A stretch of DNA of 64,000 bases. It comes from DASSBG01 sp963800395 (GTDB taxonomy: Bacteria > Pseudomonadota > Gammaproteobacteria > Xanthomonadales > Rhodanobacteraceae). Shown piece after piece: positions 44,866 to 53,598 of the stretch. The stretch is from positions 186,001-250,000 of the forward strand of contig CAWDBD010000014.1 of NCBI GenBank assembly GCA_963800395.1, in the 5' to 3' direction. The notes under the pieces are model-generated. The model did not search any database. It saw nothing but the letters and a program-made list of their open reading frames with translations, and was not told where the DNA came from. The translations under genes and the position numbers were made by a program. How positions within the stretch are numbered: the first letter of the stretch is position 1; every line of letters starts with the position of its first letter.

Positions 44866-47169
44866 ATGAAACGTCAGATTCTTGCACTTGCCATCAGTAC
44901 CGCCCTGCTGGTCCCGTTCGCCGCCATCGCGCAGCCGGATTCAGGTGCCGGCCAAAGCAGCCAGTCGTCCGATAATGCGCAGAACAAGAAAAAGACCGAG
45001 GCCGCACAGCGCGAGGCCAAGGAACTGGGCACGGTCACGGTTACGGCACGTCGCCGCAGCGAGGATCTGGAAAAGGTTCCGGTCGCCGTCAGTGCCTTCA
45101 GCGCCGAGGACATGAAGGACATGCAGGCCGTCAACATTGACGGGCTGCAAGGCTCGGTACCCAACCTCAACATCGTCCAGGGCCGTGGTTCGTCGGGTAA
45201 CGTCAATATCTTCATTCGCGGTATCGGTCAGCCCGATGCCCTGCAGAGTTTTGACCCGGGTGTCGGTTTCTATGTTGACGATGTCTATTACTCGCGCATC
45301 AACGGTGCCCTGATCGACCTGTTCGATGTCGATCATGTGGAAGTCCTGCGCGGACCGCAGGGCACGCTGTACGGAAAGAACTCCACCGGCGGTGCGGTCA
45401 AGATCGTCACCAAGAAGCCCAGCGACTATCCCGAGGGTTCGGTGGAAGTGACCGTGGGCGATTACGGGCGGATCAACACCAAGGCCTATTTCAGCGGGCC
45501 GCTGGGCAAGACCTTGTCCGGCTCGATTGCAGCAGGCACGTTCAAGAATGATGGCTACGTGACCGATCCCGATAACGGCCGTCATTTCAACGACGACGAC
45601 ACGAAGTCCGTACGCGGCAAGCTGGATTTTCATCCGTCCGACAACTTCAATGCCGTCCTGTCGATGGACTACACCCGCCAGAATACCGCTCTGACCATGG
45701 GCCGACCCACCGCACCACTGGTGAGTGTGGATCTTGCCACGGGTGGCGCCGGCGTTCTGCTTGTGCCCGGCAGCGGCGACTGGAACTACCACGCGCGGAC
45801 CTCATTCGGCCCGGGCAAGGGCCAGAAGCTGACCCACAAGGGCATGGACCTGCACATGAACTGGGTGCTCGGCCAGAACTGGAACCTTAAGAGCATCACC
45901 GCCTACCGCAAGCTGGATACCGATGCCTATATCGACATTGATGCCTCCGAGTTCCAGCTTGGCGATGTGCTGGTAGCGCTGCGGCAGAAGCAGACCAGTC
46001 AGGAATTCCAGTTCCAGTTCGACAACCATGACAACCTGCAGGCTGTGCTGGGTTTCTATTACATGAAAGAAAAGGTGCCTTCGCACCAGGAAGCCTATGC
46101 CAATGATTTTCTCACCTACGCCGGCACACCGCTTACATTCCTGCGTACCATCGACGATGACCTGAACACCACCAGCTATGCCGGTTTCGGCCACGCCAAC
46201 TGGCAGTTCGGTGATGGCTGGAGCCTGGCTGGCGGACTGCGTTACACGCACGAGAAGAAAGACTACTTCCGCACCACCTCGACCTTCTTCGGCGCACCGC
46301 TGTCGGCGTTCGATTCCACCTTTGCCTTCAATGCCGGCAAGAGCTGGTCCGCGCTGACTCCATCGTTGAGCCTGCAAAAGCAGTTTACGCCGCAGGTGAT
46401 GGGCTATGTGTCTGCCAATCGCGGCTTCAAGTCGGGTGGCTTCAATGGACGTGCCAACAGCCCGGCTGATGTCAGCAGCTTCGATCCGGAATACGTATGG
46501 ACCTACGAGGCCGGCCTGAAGATGCGTTCGGCCAGCGGCCGTGCACTGGCCAATGTCGCCGTGTTTCACAGCAACTACAAGAATTTCCAGGCGCGCGTGT
46601 CGGAGATCACCAATCCGAATGACCCGATTCCCAACTTCAGCTTCCCCGTGCTCAATGCGGCCAAGCTGACCATGGACGGCATCGAGTTCGAGGGCTCCAC
46701 GCTTCTCGGTGAATCCACCCGGCTTCAGGCCCAGATCGGCTATCTGGATGCCAAGTACGACCGGTTTGATGACCCGCGCACCACGCTTAACCCATCGCTG
46801 GCCGGCCTGCACGCCCACGTTGCCTTTGCTCCCAAGTGGACGGCGCGTGTGGCCGCCACGCATACCTTCAACCTGGACAACGGTTCGGCGCTGACCTTCG
46901 GTGGCGACGTGTCCCACCGTGATGATGTCTGGCTCAGTGTCGACAACCGCCCGGGCCTGATGCAGAAGGCCTACACGCTGACCGGCCTGTTCGGTGTGTT
47001 CGATTCGGCTGACGGTCGCTGGCAGGTGCGGGCCGGCGTACGCAACCTCACCGACGAGACCTACAAGACCGATGCCCAGGAATTCTCCAGTGTCGGCAAT
47101 ATCCAGACCGCCTACTACGGCTGGCCACGCAACTACTACGTCAGCGCCCGCTACAATTTCTTCCAGTAG
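44866..47169 (+). CDS. TonB-dependent receptor
   Basis: Outer-membrane beta-barrel that imports a ligand using TonB energy. 767 residues from the ATG at 44866, with a signal peptide (MKRQILALAISTALLVPFAA then IAQP). After a low-complexity linker comes the TonB-box region (ELGTVTVTARRRSEDLEKVP), the plug with VEVLRGPQGTLYGKNSTGG, and the barrel, ending in the terminal aromatic strand PRNYYVSARYNFFQ. The VTARRRxEDLxxVP style is common in sphingomonads and xanthomonads. Ligand unknown; the neighbours suggest an organic acid or oligomer. Confidence 0.93.
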   Translation: MKRQILALAISTALLVPFAAIAQPDSGAGQSSQSSDNAQNKKKTEAAQREAKELGTVTVTARRRSEDLEKVPVAVSAFSAEDMKDMQAVNIDGLQGSVPNLNIVQGRGSSGNVNIFIRGIGQPDALQSFDPGVGFYVDDVYYSRINGALIDLFDVDHVEVLRGPQGTLYGKNSTGGAVKIVTKKPSDYPEGSVEVTVGDYGRINTKAYFSGPLGKTLSGSIAAGTFKNDGYVTDPDNGRHFNDDDTKSVRGKLDFHPSDNFNAVLSMDYTRQNTALTMGRPTAPLVSVDLATGGAGVLLVPGSGDWNYHARTSFGPGKGQKLTHKGMDLHMNWVLGQNWNLKSITAYRKLDTDAYIDIDASEFQLGDVLVALRQKQTSQEFQFQFDNHDNLQAVLGFYYMKEKVPSHQEAYANDFLTYAGTPLTFLRTIDDDLNTTSYAGFGHANWQFGDGWSLAGGLRYTHEKKDYFRTTSTFFGAPLSAFDSTFAFNAGKSWSALTPSLSLQKQFTPQVMGYVSANRGFKSGGFNGRANSPADVSSFDPEYVWTYEAGLKMRSASGRALANVAVFHSNYKNFQARVSEITNPNDPIPNFSFPVLNAAKLTMDGIEFEGSTLLGESTRLQAQIGYLDAKYDRFDDPRTTLNPSLAGLHAHVAFAPKWTARVAATHTFNLDNGSALTFGGDVSHRDDVWLSVDNRPGLMQKAYTLTGLFGVFDSADGRWQVRAGVRNLTDETYKTDAQEFSSVGNIQTAYYGWPRNYYVSARYNFFQ

Positions 47170-47178
47170 CCTGTTTGC

Positions 47179-47330
47179 GGGACTCGGGACTCGGGACTCG
47201 GGACTCGGGACTCGGGACTCGGGACTCGGAAGTCGGGAGTCGGAAGTCGGAAGTCGGGAGTCGGGAGTCGGAAGTCGGGAGTCGGAAGTCGGGACTCGGG
47301 ATCGGAGTCGGGAGTCGGGAGTCGGGAGTC
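47179..47330 (+). repeat. Tandem heptad satellite, 22 units
   Basis: Seven copies of GGGACTC are followed by ten units alternating among GGGAGTC, GGAAGTC and GGGACTC, two shortened 6-base units, and three more GGGAGTC. The period is exactly 7 bases over 152 bases and all G-rich units lie on the same strand. Only positions 3 and 5 vary. Open frames across it (such as RLPTPDF repeats) are by-products. It lies just after the TonB receptor stop, so part of it is transcribed. Confidence 0.95.
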
Positions 47331-47673
47331 GGGGAGTTGGTCCGCGAAGGACGCCAAATGCGCAAAGGAAAGCATGTCACCCGGGTAAAGTCGCATGACG
47401 AGAGAACTTCGTCATCCTGGGGCGATCCGCAGGATCGAACCCGGGATCCATTTTCCAGCTTGCGGGATCGGCGATGGCGCCCAGTAGCGAGTCATGTGGG
47501 CGCGGGAGCATGAACCCGGGACTCGGGACTCGGGACTCGGGAAGGCAAGCATGCCGGGATCAGTCTCCCCCGCTTGCAGGGGGAGATCGAGAAGGGGCGT
47601 CAGGCCCGCACGCTGGCGGTGCGCTTGGTGGCATCCGCCAATGGCATACGGAAAACGGCAATCGCGAGCACGC
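47331..47673. other. Gene-free spacer with a second heptad cluster
   Basis: After the satellite the sequence holds no convincing gene. Three further GGGACTC units occur at 47518-47538. At 47410-47455 there is a sequence of the CGTCATCC...GGATCCA type that resembles repeats found around 52356 and 61001. GGAGATCGAGAAGG-like sequence precedes the depolymerase but no clear promoter is visible. Confidence 0.6.
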
Positions 47674-48714
47674 ATGAAAATGACCATCACTTCCCGCCTG
47701 CTGACGATTGGCCTGGCCCTGACTGTTCTTGCCGCCTGTGCCAAGGAACCGTCGCGGAGCCTGCCAAAGCTCGACATCGATCCGGCGCGGGTCATGGTCG
47801 CCGGTCTTTCATCCGGGGCCTACATGGCCACCCAGAGCCATATCGCATGGCCGCAGGTATTTTCCGGTGCAGCGCTGGTCGCGGGTGGGCCCTATGGCTG
47901 CGCTGCCGGTGACCTGGGTCGAGCCTTGTCCGCGTGCATGAAGGGCAAGCCGGCCATTGACCTTGCCGGCCTGGCTGGCGAAGTGCGGCAGCGATCCGCG
48001 CAGGGCAAGCTGGGTGATCTGAGCGCTTTGGCGGGCGATCACGTTTATGTTCTGCATGGCCGCAGCGACGACACCGTGGCCGAATCGGTGTCGCGCGATG
48101 CCGCGGGCTTGTACACGGCCTTGCAGACGCAGCTGCCCGCCCTGTCGAGTCTCGATGTGCAGTGGGATGGTGGTCGCGCGTTTGGCCACAATCTGCCGCT
48201 GGCAAGCAGTGGTGATGACTGCGCCGAGTCGGTGTCGCCGTTTCTGGGGCACTGCGGGTTCGATGCCGCTGGCGAGATCTTCGCGCACCTCTACGGCAAG
48301 CCCACGAGCCAGGCGCAAACTGCACAGGGTGAACTGCGCAGTTTCAGCCAGAAGCAGCTCAATGGCCATTTGCCTGACACGTATCTGTCCGACACGGGTT
48401 ATGCCTATGTCCCGCGAGCCTGCCTGGCAGGAACGCGTTGCGGCGTGCTGGTGGTGTTCCACGGTTGCCAGCAGAACGCCGAAGCAGTGGGCGAAACCTT
48501 CGTCCGCGATGCCGGCTTCAATCGCTGGGCAGATGTCTACAATGTGGCGGTGCTCTACCCGCAGACCCGCGCCACTTTCGCTCCGCTCAACCCCAAGGCC
48601 TGCTGGGACTGGTGGGGCTTCTCGGGTGACAACTACGACACTCGTCAGGGGCTGCAGCAGCAATGGTTGATGCACGCGCTGGCGGCGCTGGGTGTGCCGC
48701 GGGCCACCCGGTGA
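47674..48714 (+). CDS. PHB-depolymerase-like lipoprotein esterase, type-2 order
   Basis: Alpha/beta hydrolase expected to hydrolyse poly(3-hydroxybutyrate) or its oligomers. 346 residues. The N-terminus is a lipoprotein signal with lipobox LAAC (acylated C22). The lipase box GLSSG puts the nucleophile at S46. Candidates for the rest of the triad are D132/D133 (HGRSDD) and H172 (AFGHNLP). The oxyanion motif FHGCQQN (H263) and CWDWWG come after the lipase box, the permuted type-2 order of extracellular PHB depolymerases. No substrate-binding domain follows, so oligomers or amorphous polymer are likelier than crystals. Confidence 0.85.
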   Translation: MKMTITSRLLTIGLALTVLAACAKEPSRSLPKLDIDPARVMVAGLSSGAYMATQSHIAWPQVFSGAALVAGGPYGCAAGDLGRALSACMKGKPAIDLAGLAGEVRQRSAQGKLGDLSALAGDHVYVLHGRSDDTVAESVSRDAAGLYTALQTQLPALSSLDVQWDGGRAFGHNLPLASSGDDCAESVSPFLGHCGFDAAGEIFAHLYGKPTSQAQTAQGELRSFSQKQLNGHLPDTYLSDTGYAYVPRACLAGTRCGVLVVFHGCQQNAEAVGETFVRDAGFNRWADVYNVAVLYPQTRATFAPLNPKACWDWWGFSGDNYDTRQGLQQQWLMHALAALGVPRATR

Positions 48715-48982
48715 GCGAAGGCAAAAAGCTTCTCGCGCGCGCAGCGCTTGCCTGATCCTGTCCGCCGGTGCCGAACCCGGAGCACTCCTGCAAGGTGCTC
48801 ATCGCGAGCAGCGCCAGTGCGTCGAGATCCACTTCGTCATGCCTGCACGGGCGCCAGTGCCGGCATGGTTCGCTCGGCCCCTGGCTCTTGCATCCGCGTC
48901 TGCGTTCAAGCATGTTGCCTACTCTCCCAGTGAAGTCTGCATCTGCCATGCAACCCGTGCCTGACCGACGGCGTTTACCGAC

Positions 48983-51900
48983 ATGCTGAGCGCTGCCACC
49001 GTCATCGTGGCCGGCCTGGTGTGGCTGGGCGTGCTGTTCGCCGTGGCCTTGTACGGGGAGCGCCACCCCGGTGTGCTGAACCGGCGCTGGGCGATCATCT
49101 ATGCGCTGTCGCTGGCGATCCACTGCACCTCCTGGACCTTCTACGGTACGGTTACCCAGGCCAATCGTTCGGGCTGGTGGCTGCCGCCGACCTTTGTCGG
49201 CGCAATCGGGCTCTATGTGCTTGGCGCAGGCTTGATGGTTCGCCTGGTAAAGCTGGCGCGGGAGCACAACGCGTCCTCGCTGGCCGATCTGATCGCTGCG
49301 CGCCTGGGTCGGCATTCGGGACTGGCCGCGCTGGCCACGGCGGTGATGCTGCTGGCCATCATTCCCTACATTGCACTGCAGTTGAAGGCAGTGGCCATGA
49401 GCTATGGCATCGTGGTCCACGGCCAGGTGCCCGGTACCCCGGCGTGGCAGGACAGCGCCCTGTACGTGGCACTGGCGATGGCGCTGTTTGCCATGATGTT
49501 CGGTACCCGTCGCGCGTCGACGGTGGTTCACAATCGCGGCCTGGTGCTGGCCGTGGCCTTCGAGTCACTGTTCAAGCTGGTGGCCATGCTGGCTCTTGGC
49601 GCCATGCTGCTGTTGCCCTGGCATGGCTTGCCAGCCGCACCTGTGCAGGCTCCGCCGCCGGATACGAGCGGCTTTCCCAGTCTTATCCTGCTTGGCGCGC
49701 TGGCCATGTTTGCCATGCCGCACCAGTTTCACATCGGCGTTACCGAGTGCCGTGATGCGGACCATGTGCGCACCGGCCGCTGGCTGTTTCCCGTGTACCT
49801 GTTGCTGATTGCCTTGCCCATCCTGCCACTGGCGCGGCTCGGTGACGCGGTGCTGGGTCCATCTGGCGTGTCGTCGGATCTGTACGTGCTGGCCCTGCCG
49901 TTGGCCGAAGGGCATCACGGTCTGGCCCTGCTGGCCTTTCTGGGCGGTCTGAGCGCCGCGACCAGCATGGTTGTTGTGGCCACCCTGGCGCTAAGCCTCA
50001 TGGTGGCCAACCACTTCATCGCCCCCGTGCGTGTGCGTGCCGGTTGGGGCCGATCGGAGAGCCGTGACCTGCGCGGTGCCCTGCTGATGCAGCGTCGTGC
50101 GGCAATCCTGGTCATCGTTTTGCTGTCCTGGGCCTACAGCCGGGCGCTGGCCGGCAACGACGCGCTGGCCGACATCGGCGCCATCTCGTTCTCGGCGCTT
50201 GCCGGCCTGCTCATTCCGACGCTCGCTGCCGTATGGCGCCCGCAGTTGAGTGCACGAGCGGTGGGTGCCGGGCTGCTCGCCGGTACCGTGGTATGGCTGT
50301 ATGTCCTCTCGCCAGCGCTGTTCGCGCCACAGCCGGCCTGGGTCGTGGCTGGGCCGTTCGGCTTGCAGTGGCTGGCGCCGGACCATTTGCTGGGTCTGCA
50401 TCACTGGAGCCGCCTGGCTCGCGCCGTGGGCCTCAATCTTTCGGTCAACGCCGTGGTGCTGCTGCTGGTGGCCCAGACCCGATGGGGCCGTGCCCGCACG
50501 GGTCGCCCTCTGGGTGGTGTGGAAACACACGAGCTGCGCGCGCTGGCGACCCGGTTCCTGTCACCGGAGCAGGTCGACGGGCTGTTTGCCGGCGCGCTTG
50601 AGCGGACTGCAGACAAGGGCTTGCTGGCTGCCGTCGAGCACGAGCTTGCGGCCGTTATCGGAGCATCTTCTGCACACCTGCTGCTGGATGTGATGCGTGA
50701 GCGGCGTCACGAGGACCTGGATCAGGTGGCGGCGATTGTTGGCGAAGCCTCGCAGGACCTGCGCTTCAACCAGCGCGTCCTCGAGGCCGCGCTGGAGAAC
50801 ATGAGCCAGGGCATTTGCGTGGTCAATGGCGAACTGTGCGTGGTGGCCTGGAACCGCACTTACGCCGAGATGTTCGATTACCCGCCCGGCCTGCTGCGGA
50901 TAGGCTGTCCCGTGGCCGAGCTGATGTGGCACAACATTGGCGCAGGCCTGATTGGCCCTGCCGATCCGAGACGTGCTGCCGAGCGGCGCCTGGCGCATAT
51001 GCGCCGCGGCACGCCGCACCACTCCGAGCGCAGCCTGCATGATGGCTCGGTTATCGAAATACGCGGCAACCCCATGCCCGGCGGGGGTTATGTCGCCACT
51101 TTCACCGATGTGACGCGCTTTCGAATCACCGAAGCCGAACTCACACGCAGCAACGAAACGCTGGAGCAACGTGTCAGCGAGCGCACCCGCGAGCTGGCGC
51201 TGGCCAGCGAGGCGGCGCAACGCGCCAATGAAGCCAAGAGCCACTTTCTGGCCGCCGTCAGTCATGACCTGCTGCAACCTCTGCACGCCGCGCAATTGTT
51301 TTCCCAGGCGTTGCGCGAACAGCTGGACGGCTCAGGGGGTGCGGCGGCGACTGCACGCCACCTCGGCGATTCGCTGGGGGTGACCGAAGGGCTGCTTGCC
51401 AGTCTGCTCGATATTGCGCGTCTGGAGGGGGATCAGCTTGAATGCAGGCCGCGTGATTTTGCATTGACCGAGGTGATGGATCCGCTGGCTGCGGAATTCT
51501 CGGCGCTGGCAAGCGAGCGCAGTGTTCCATTGCGTGCGGTGTCTACTGGCGTTTGGGTATATTCGGACCCGCAACTGTTGCGCCGGATTCTGCAGAACTT
51601 TCTTGGCAACGCTCTGCGCCATGCCCACAGTGGTGAGGTTCTGCTCGGCTGTCGGCGGGACGGCGCCGACATTCGCATTGAAGTTAGGGATACCGGTCCG
51701 GGCATCAGCAAGGCCGAGCAGACGCTGATCTTCGAGCAGTTCCGTCGTGGCAGTCAGGCCAGCGGCCAAGGTCTGGGTCTGGGATTGGCGATTGCCGAGC
51801 GCATGGCCGGCTTGCTGGACCATCGCCTGGAACTGCGATCATGGCCGGGGCGCGGCAGCGTGTTTTCGGTGCGGGTGCCGCGCGCCAGCAGGCCACTGCA

Positions 51901-52306
51901 GCCGCGCACCAGACGCAAGCGCACGGATGTAGCCGAGCAGGGCGCAGGCCGCGCACTCCTGGTCGACAACGAGCCCGAAGCACTGGGCGCACTCGAGACA
52001 CTCATGCAGTCCTGGCACTGGAGTGTGGCTGCTGTGTCAGGTCCCGAAGGCCTGTCCGCGGTGCCATGGCAACCCGATGTGCTCTTGCTGGACTATCATC
52101 TTGACCATGGCGTGACCGGGCTGGATGTATTGGCTCGCTTGCGCGATGAATACGGCGAGTTGCCGACCGCGATCCTCACCGCCGATCGCGATCCCGCTTT
52201 GCGTCAGCGCCTGCTTCAGGCAGACGTGGCCGTGTTGTACAAGCCGGTCAAGCCGCTGGCACTGCGTCAATGGCTGCGCCGCGTCAATGCGGCTCGGTCC
52301 CCTTGA
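48983..52306 (+). CDS. CrbS-like hybrid sensor kinase with SLC5 domain
   Basis: Membrane sensor of 1107 residues. Residues ~1-495 form a sodium:solute symporter (SLC5/PutP-like) domain with about 13 helices, starting MLSAATVIVAGLVWLGVLFA. Then come a STAC-like linker, a PAS domain (~585-710, FNQRVLEAALENMSQGICVV), a coiled coil (ETLEQRVSERTRELALASEA), HisKA with phosphorylated H761 (FLAAVSHDLLQPLHA), HATPase (VRDTGPGISKAEQ and GQGLGLGLAIAERM) and a receiver with D1037 (VLLLDYH). This order matches CrbS/MxtR, which with a LuxR-type partner controls acetyl-CoA synthetase and acetate use. A LuxR-type regulator lies opposite it, downstream. Confidence 0.92.
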   Translation: MLSAATVIVAGLVWLGVLFAVALYGERHPGVLNRRWAIIYALSLAIHCTSWTFYGTVTQANRSGWWLPPTFVGAIGLYVLGAGLMVRLVKLAREHNASSLADLIAARLGRHSGLAALATAVMLLAIIPYIALQLKAVAMSYGIVVHGQVPGTPAWQDSALYVALAMALFAMMFGTRRASTVVHNRGLVLAVAFESLFKLVAMLALGAMLLLPWHGLPAAPVQAPPPDTSGFPSLILLGALAMFAMPHQFHIGVTECRDADHVRTGRWLFPVYLLLIALPILPLARLGDAVLGPSGVSSDLYVLALPLAEGHHGLALLAFLGGLSAATSMVVVATLALSLMVANHFIAPVRVRAGWGRSESRDLRGALLMQRRAAILVIVLLSWAYSRALAGNDALADIGAISFSALAGLLIPTLAAVWRPQLSARAVGAGLLAGTVVWLYVLSPALFAPQPAWVVAGPFGLQWLAPDHLLGLHHWSRLARAVGLNLSVNAVVLLLVAQTRWGRARTGRPLGGVETHELRALATRFLSPEQVDGLFAGALERTADKGLLAAVEHELAAVIGASSAHLLLDVMRERRHEDLDQVAAIVGEASQDLRFNQRVLEAALENMSQGICVVNGELCVVAWNRTYAEMFDYPPGLLRIGCPVAELMWHNIGAGLIGPADPRRAAERRLAHMRRGTPHHSERSLHDGSVIEIRGNPMPGGGYVATFTDVTRFRITEAELTRSNETLEQRVSERTRELALASEAAQRANEAKSHFLAAVSHDLLQPLHAAQLFSQALREQLDGSGGAAATARHLGDSLGVTEGLLASLLDIARLEGDQLECRPRDFALTEVMDPLAAEFSALASERSVPLRAVSTGVWVYSDPQLLRRILQNFLGNALRHAHSGEVLLGCRRDGADIRIEVRDTGPGISKAEQTLIFEQFRRGSQASGQGLGLGLAIAERMAGLLDHRLELRSWPGRGSVFSVRVPRASRPLQPRTRRKRTDVAEQGAGRALLVDNEPEALGALETLMQSWHWSVAAVSGPEGLSAVPWQPDVLLLDYHLDHGVTGLDVLARLRDEYGELPTAILTADRDPALRQRLLQADVAVLYKPVKPLALRQWLRRVNAARSP

Positions 52307-52355
52307 CCAGCCCATGCTGCGGGAATCACGGCATGGGTCGCGATTGGCGAGTCAC

Positions 52356-52502
52356 CCGTCATCCCGGCGCAGGCCGGGACCCAGTTTCAAACATGGTGCA
52401 AAGCACACAAAACCATGTTCGGAATGCTGGCCACCCCAACCAGACTGGATAACCAGCCGTTCGGCGGTTGTAAAGCGCTTCCGGCCTGCGCCGGGATGAC
52501 GG
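52356..52502. mobile_element. 147-bp element with perfect 22-bp inverted ends
   Basis: CCGTCATCCCGGCGCAGGCC followed by GG at 52356-52377 is repeated exactly, inverted, at 52481-52502. Inside, AACATGGT and ACCATGTT form a further 8-bp inverted pair. There is no gene and no clear target-site duplication. The unit GTCATCCCGGCGCAGRCCGG also occurs at 61001-61026. This is the form of a non-autonomous miniature element (MITE/NEMIS-like) and it sits in the spacer between the two convergent signalling genes. Confidence 0.7.
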
Positions 52503-52515
52503 ACTTGGAGTGTGC

Positions 52516-53169
52516 CTACAAGGCTGGTGGATTCAGATCCAGACTATGCATGAGGTTGCTGGCCTGGGTACGGTTGCGTACACCAAGTTTGTCGAAGATC
52601 GCCGTGGCATGCGCCTTGACGGTACGCTCCTGGACCCCCAGCTGATCGGCTATCTGCTTGTTCAGCAGACCCTCGGAAAGCAGCCTCAGTACCCGAAATT
52701 GTTGTGTGGTGAGACGCGCAAGCCGTGGTGCCAGTTCCCTGTCCTCGGCCTCGCCGGGTTCTGCCGCAACCTGGTCGGCCAGCGATGGCGGGATCCATTC
52801 GCCGCCATCGAGAACGCTGCGGATCGCTGCGCTGATCTCACCGTTGTCGGCGCTTTTTGAGATGAACCCGGCCGCACCGTGATCCAGTACGCGGCGGACG
52901 ATGCGCGGCGTGTCGTGGGCCGAGACAACCAGCACGGCCACGCCGGGATGCTGGCCACGCAAGGCTGCCAGGCCGGACAGCCCGTGAGCCCCGGGCATGT
53001 GCAGGTCCAGCAGCACCAGTTCGATGTCGCTGGACTGTTCCAGTGCGCACAGTGTGTCGGCAAGGTTGTCGGTTTCCGAGATGTCTTTATCAGCCACTAC
53101 CGCAGCGGCGGCCTGACGCAGGGCCACGCGAAACAGCGGGTGATCATCGGCAATCAAAAGTCGTTTCAT
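52516..53169 (-). CDS. LuxR/NarL-type response regulator (CrbR-like)
   Basis: Two-component response regulator, 217 residues. The receiver starts MKRLLIADDHPLFRVALRQA, with the phospho-acceptor in LLDLHMPG and the conserved lysine in GFISKSADNG. A LuxR-type helix-turn-helix follows: LTTQQFRVLRLLSEGLLNKQ then IADQLGVQERTVKAHATAIF. It is convergent with the hybrid kinase and its likely cognate partner. In Vibrio and Pseudomonas the CrbR/ErcA-type partner activates acetate or ethanol oxidation genes; the targets here are unknown. Confidence 0.92.
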   Translation of the reverse strand: MKRLLIADDHPLFRVALRQAAAAVVADKDISETDNLADTLCALEQSSDIELVLLDLHMPGAHGLSGLAALRGQHPGVAVLVVSAHDTPRIVRRVLDHGAAGFISKSADNGEISAAIRSVLDGGEWIPPSLADQVAAEPGEAEDRELAPRLARLTTQQFRVLRLLSEGLLNKQIADQLGVQERTVKAHATAIFDKLGVRNRTQASNLMHSLDLNPPAL

Positions 53170-53304
53170 GCCCTGATTGTAGCTTCAGGGAGGCCGAGGC
53201 GAGCTCGATCCGGGATTTGGTCCGGACACGGTTTGCGCCATGCCGTCACGCCGAGCGTGCCGCCGACCTTGCGAAAATGCGCTGCTGCGGCTAGCTTTGG
53301 ACCC

Positions 53305-53598
53305 ATGCGCACTGTCTACCACGCGGAAAACCTCATTGATGCCCATCTGCTCAAGGATGTGCTGGAGCGTGATGGCATTCCGGCGTTCATTGCCGGTGAA
53401 TACCTTACTGGCGGAATTGGGCAGTTGCCGGCGCGAGATCTGATCGCGGTGATGGTGCCCGACAGCAGCATTGAACAGGCCGAGACGCGGGTGCGCGAAG
53501 TCGAGTCCATGCTGGCCGAGGCACGTACCGAGCCTGACAGCGCCACTGACGCCGGGGAGGTCAAATCCTGGCCCGGCACGGGTAGCGTTTTCGCATGA
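53305..53598 (+). CDS. DUF2007 small protein
   Basis: 97 residues of the DUF2007 family, called putative prokaryotic signal transducing proteins; biochemical role unknown. MRTVYHAENLIDAHLLKDVL then ERDGIPAFIAGEYLTGGIGQ and LIAVMVPDSSIEQA fit the family's ferredoxin-like fold. The C-terminal 20 residues are low complexity. Its stop overlaps the apt start by four bases. Confidence 0.85.
   Translation: MRTVYHAENLIDAHLLKDVLERDGIPAFIAGEYLTGGIGQLPARDLIAVMVPDSSIEQAETRVREVESMLAEARTEPDSATDAGEVKSWPGTGSVFA

Noticed and set aside
47179..47330. CRISPR array
   Set aside because: Units are contiguous 7-mers without spacers and there are no cas genes.
47141..47398. Open frames reading repeats such as RLPTPDF or RVPSPES
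   Set aside because: Pure translation of the 7-bp satellite; the 21-base period yields a 7-residue repeat in any frame. No start signal or homology.
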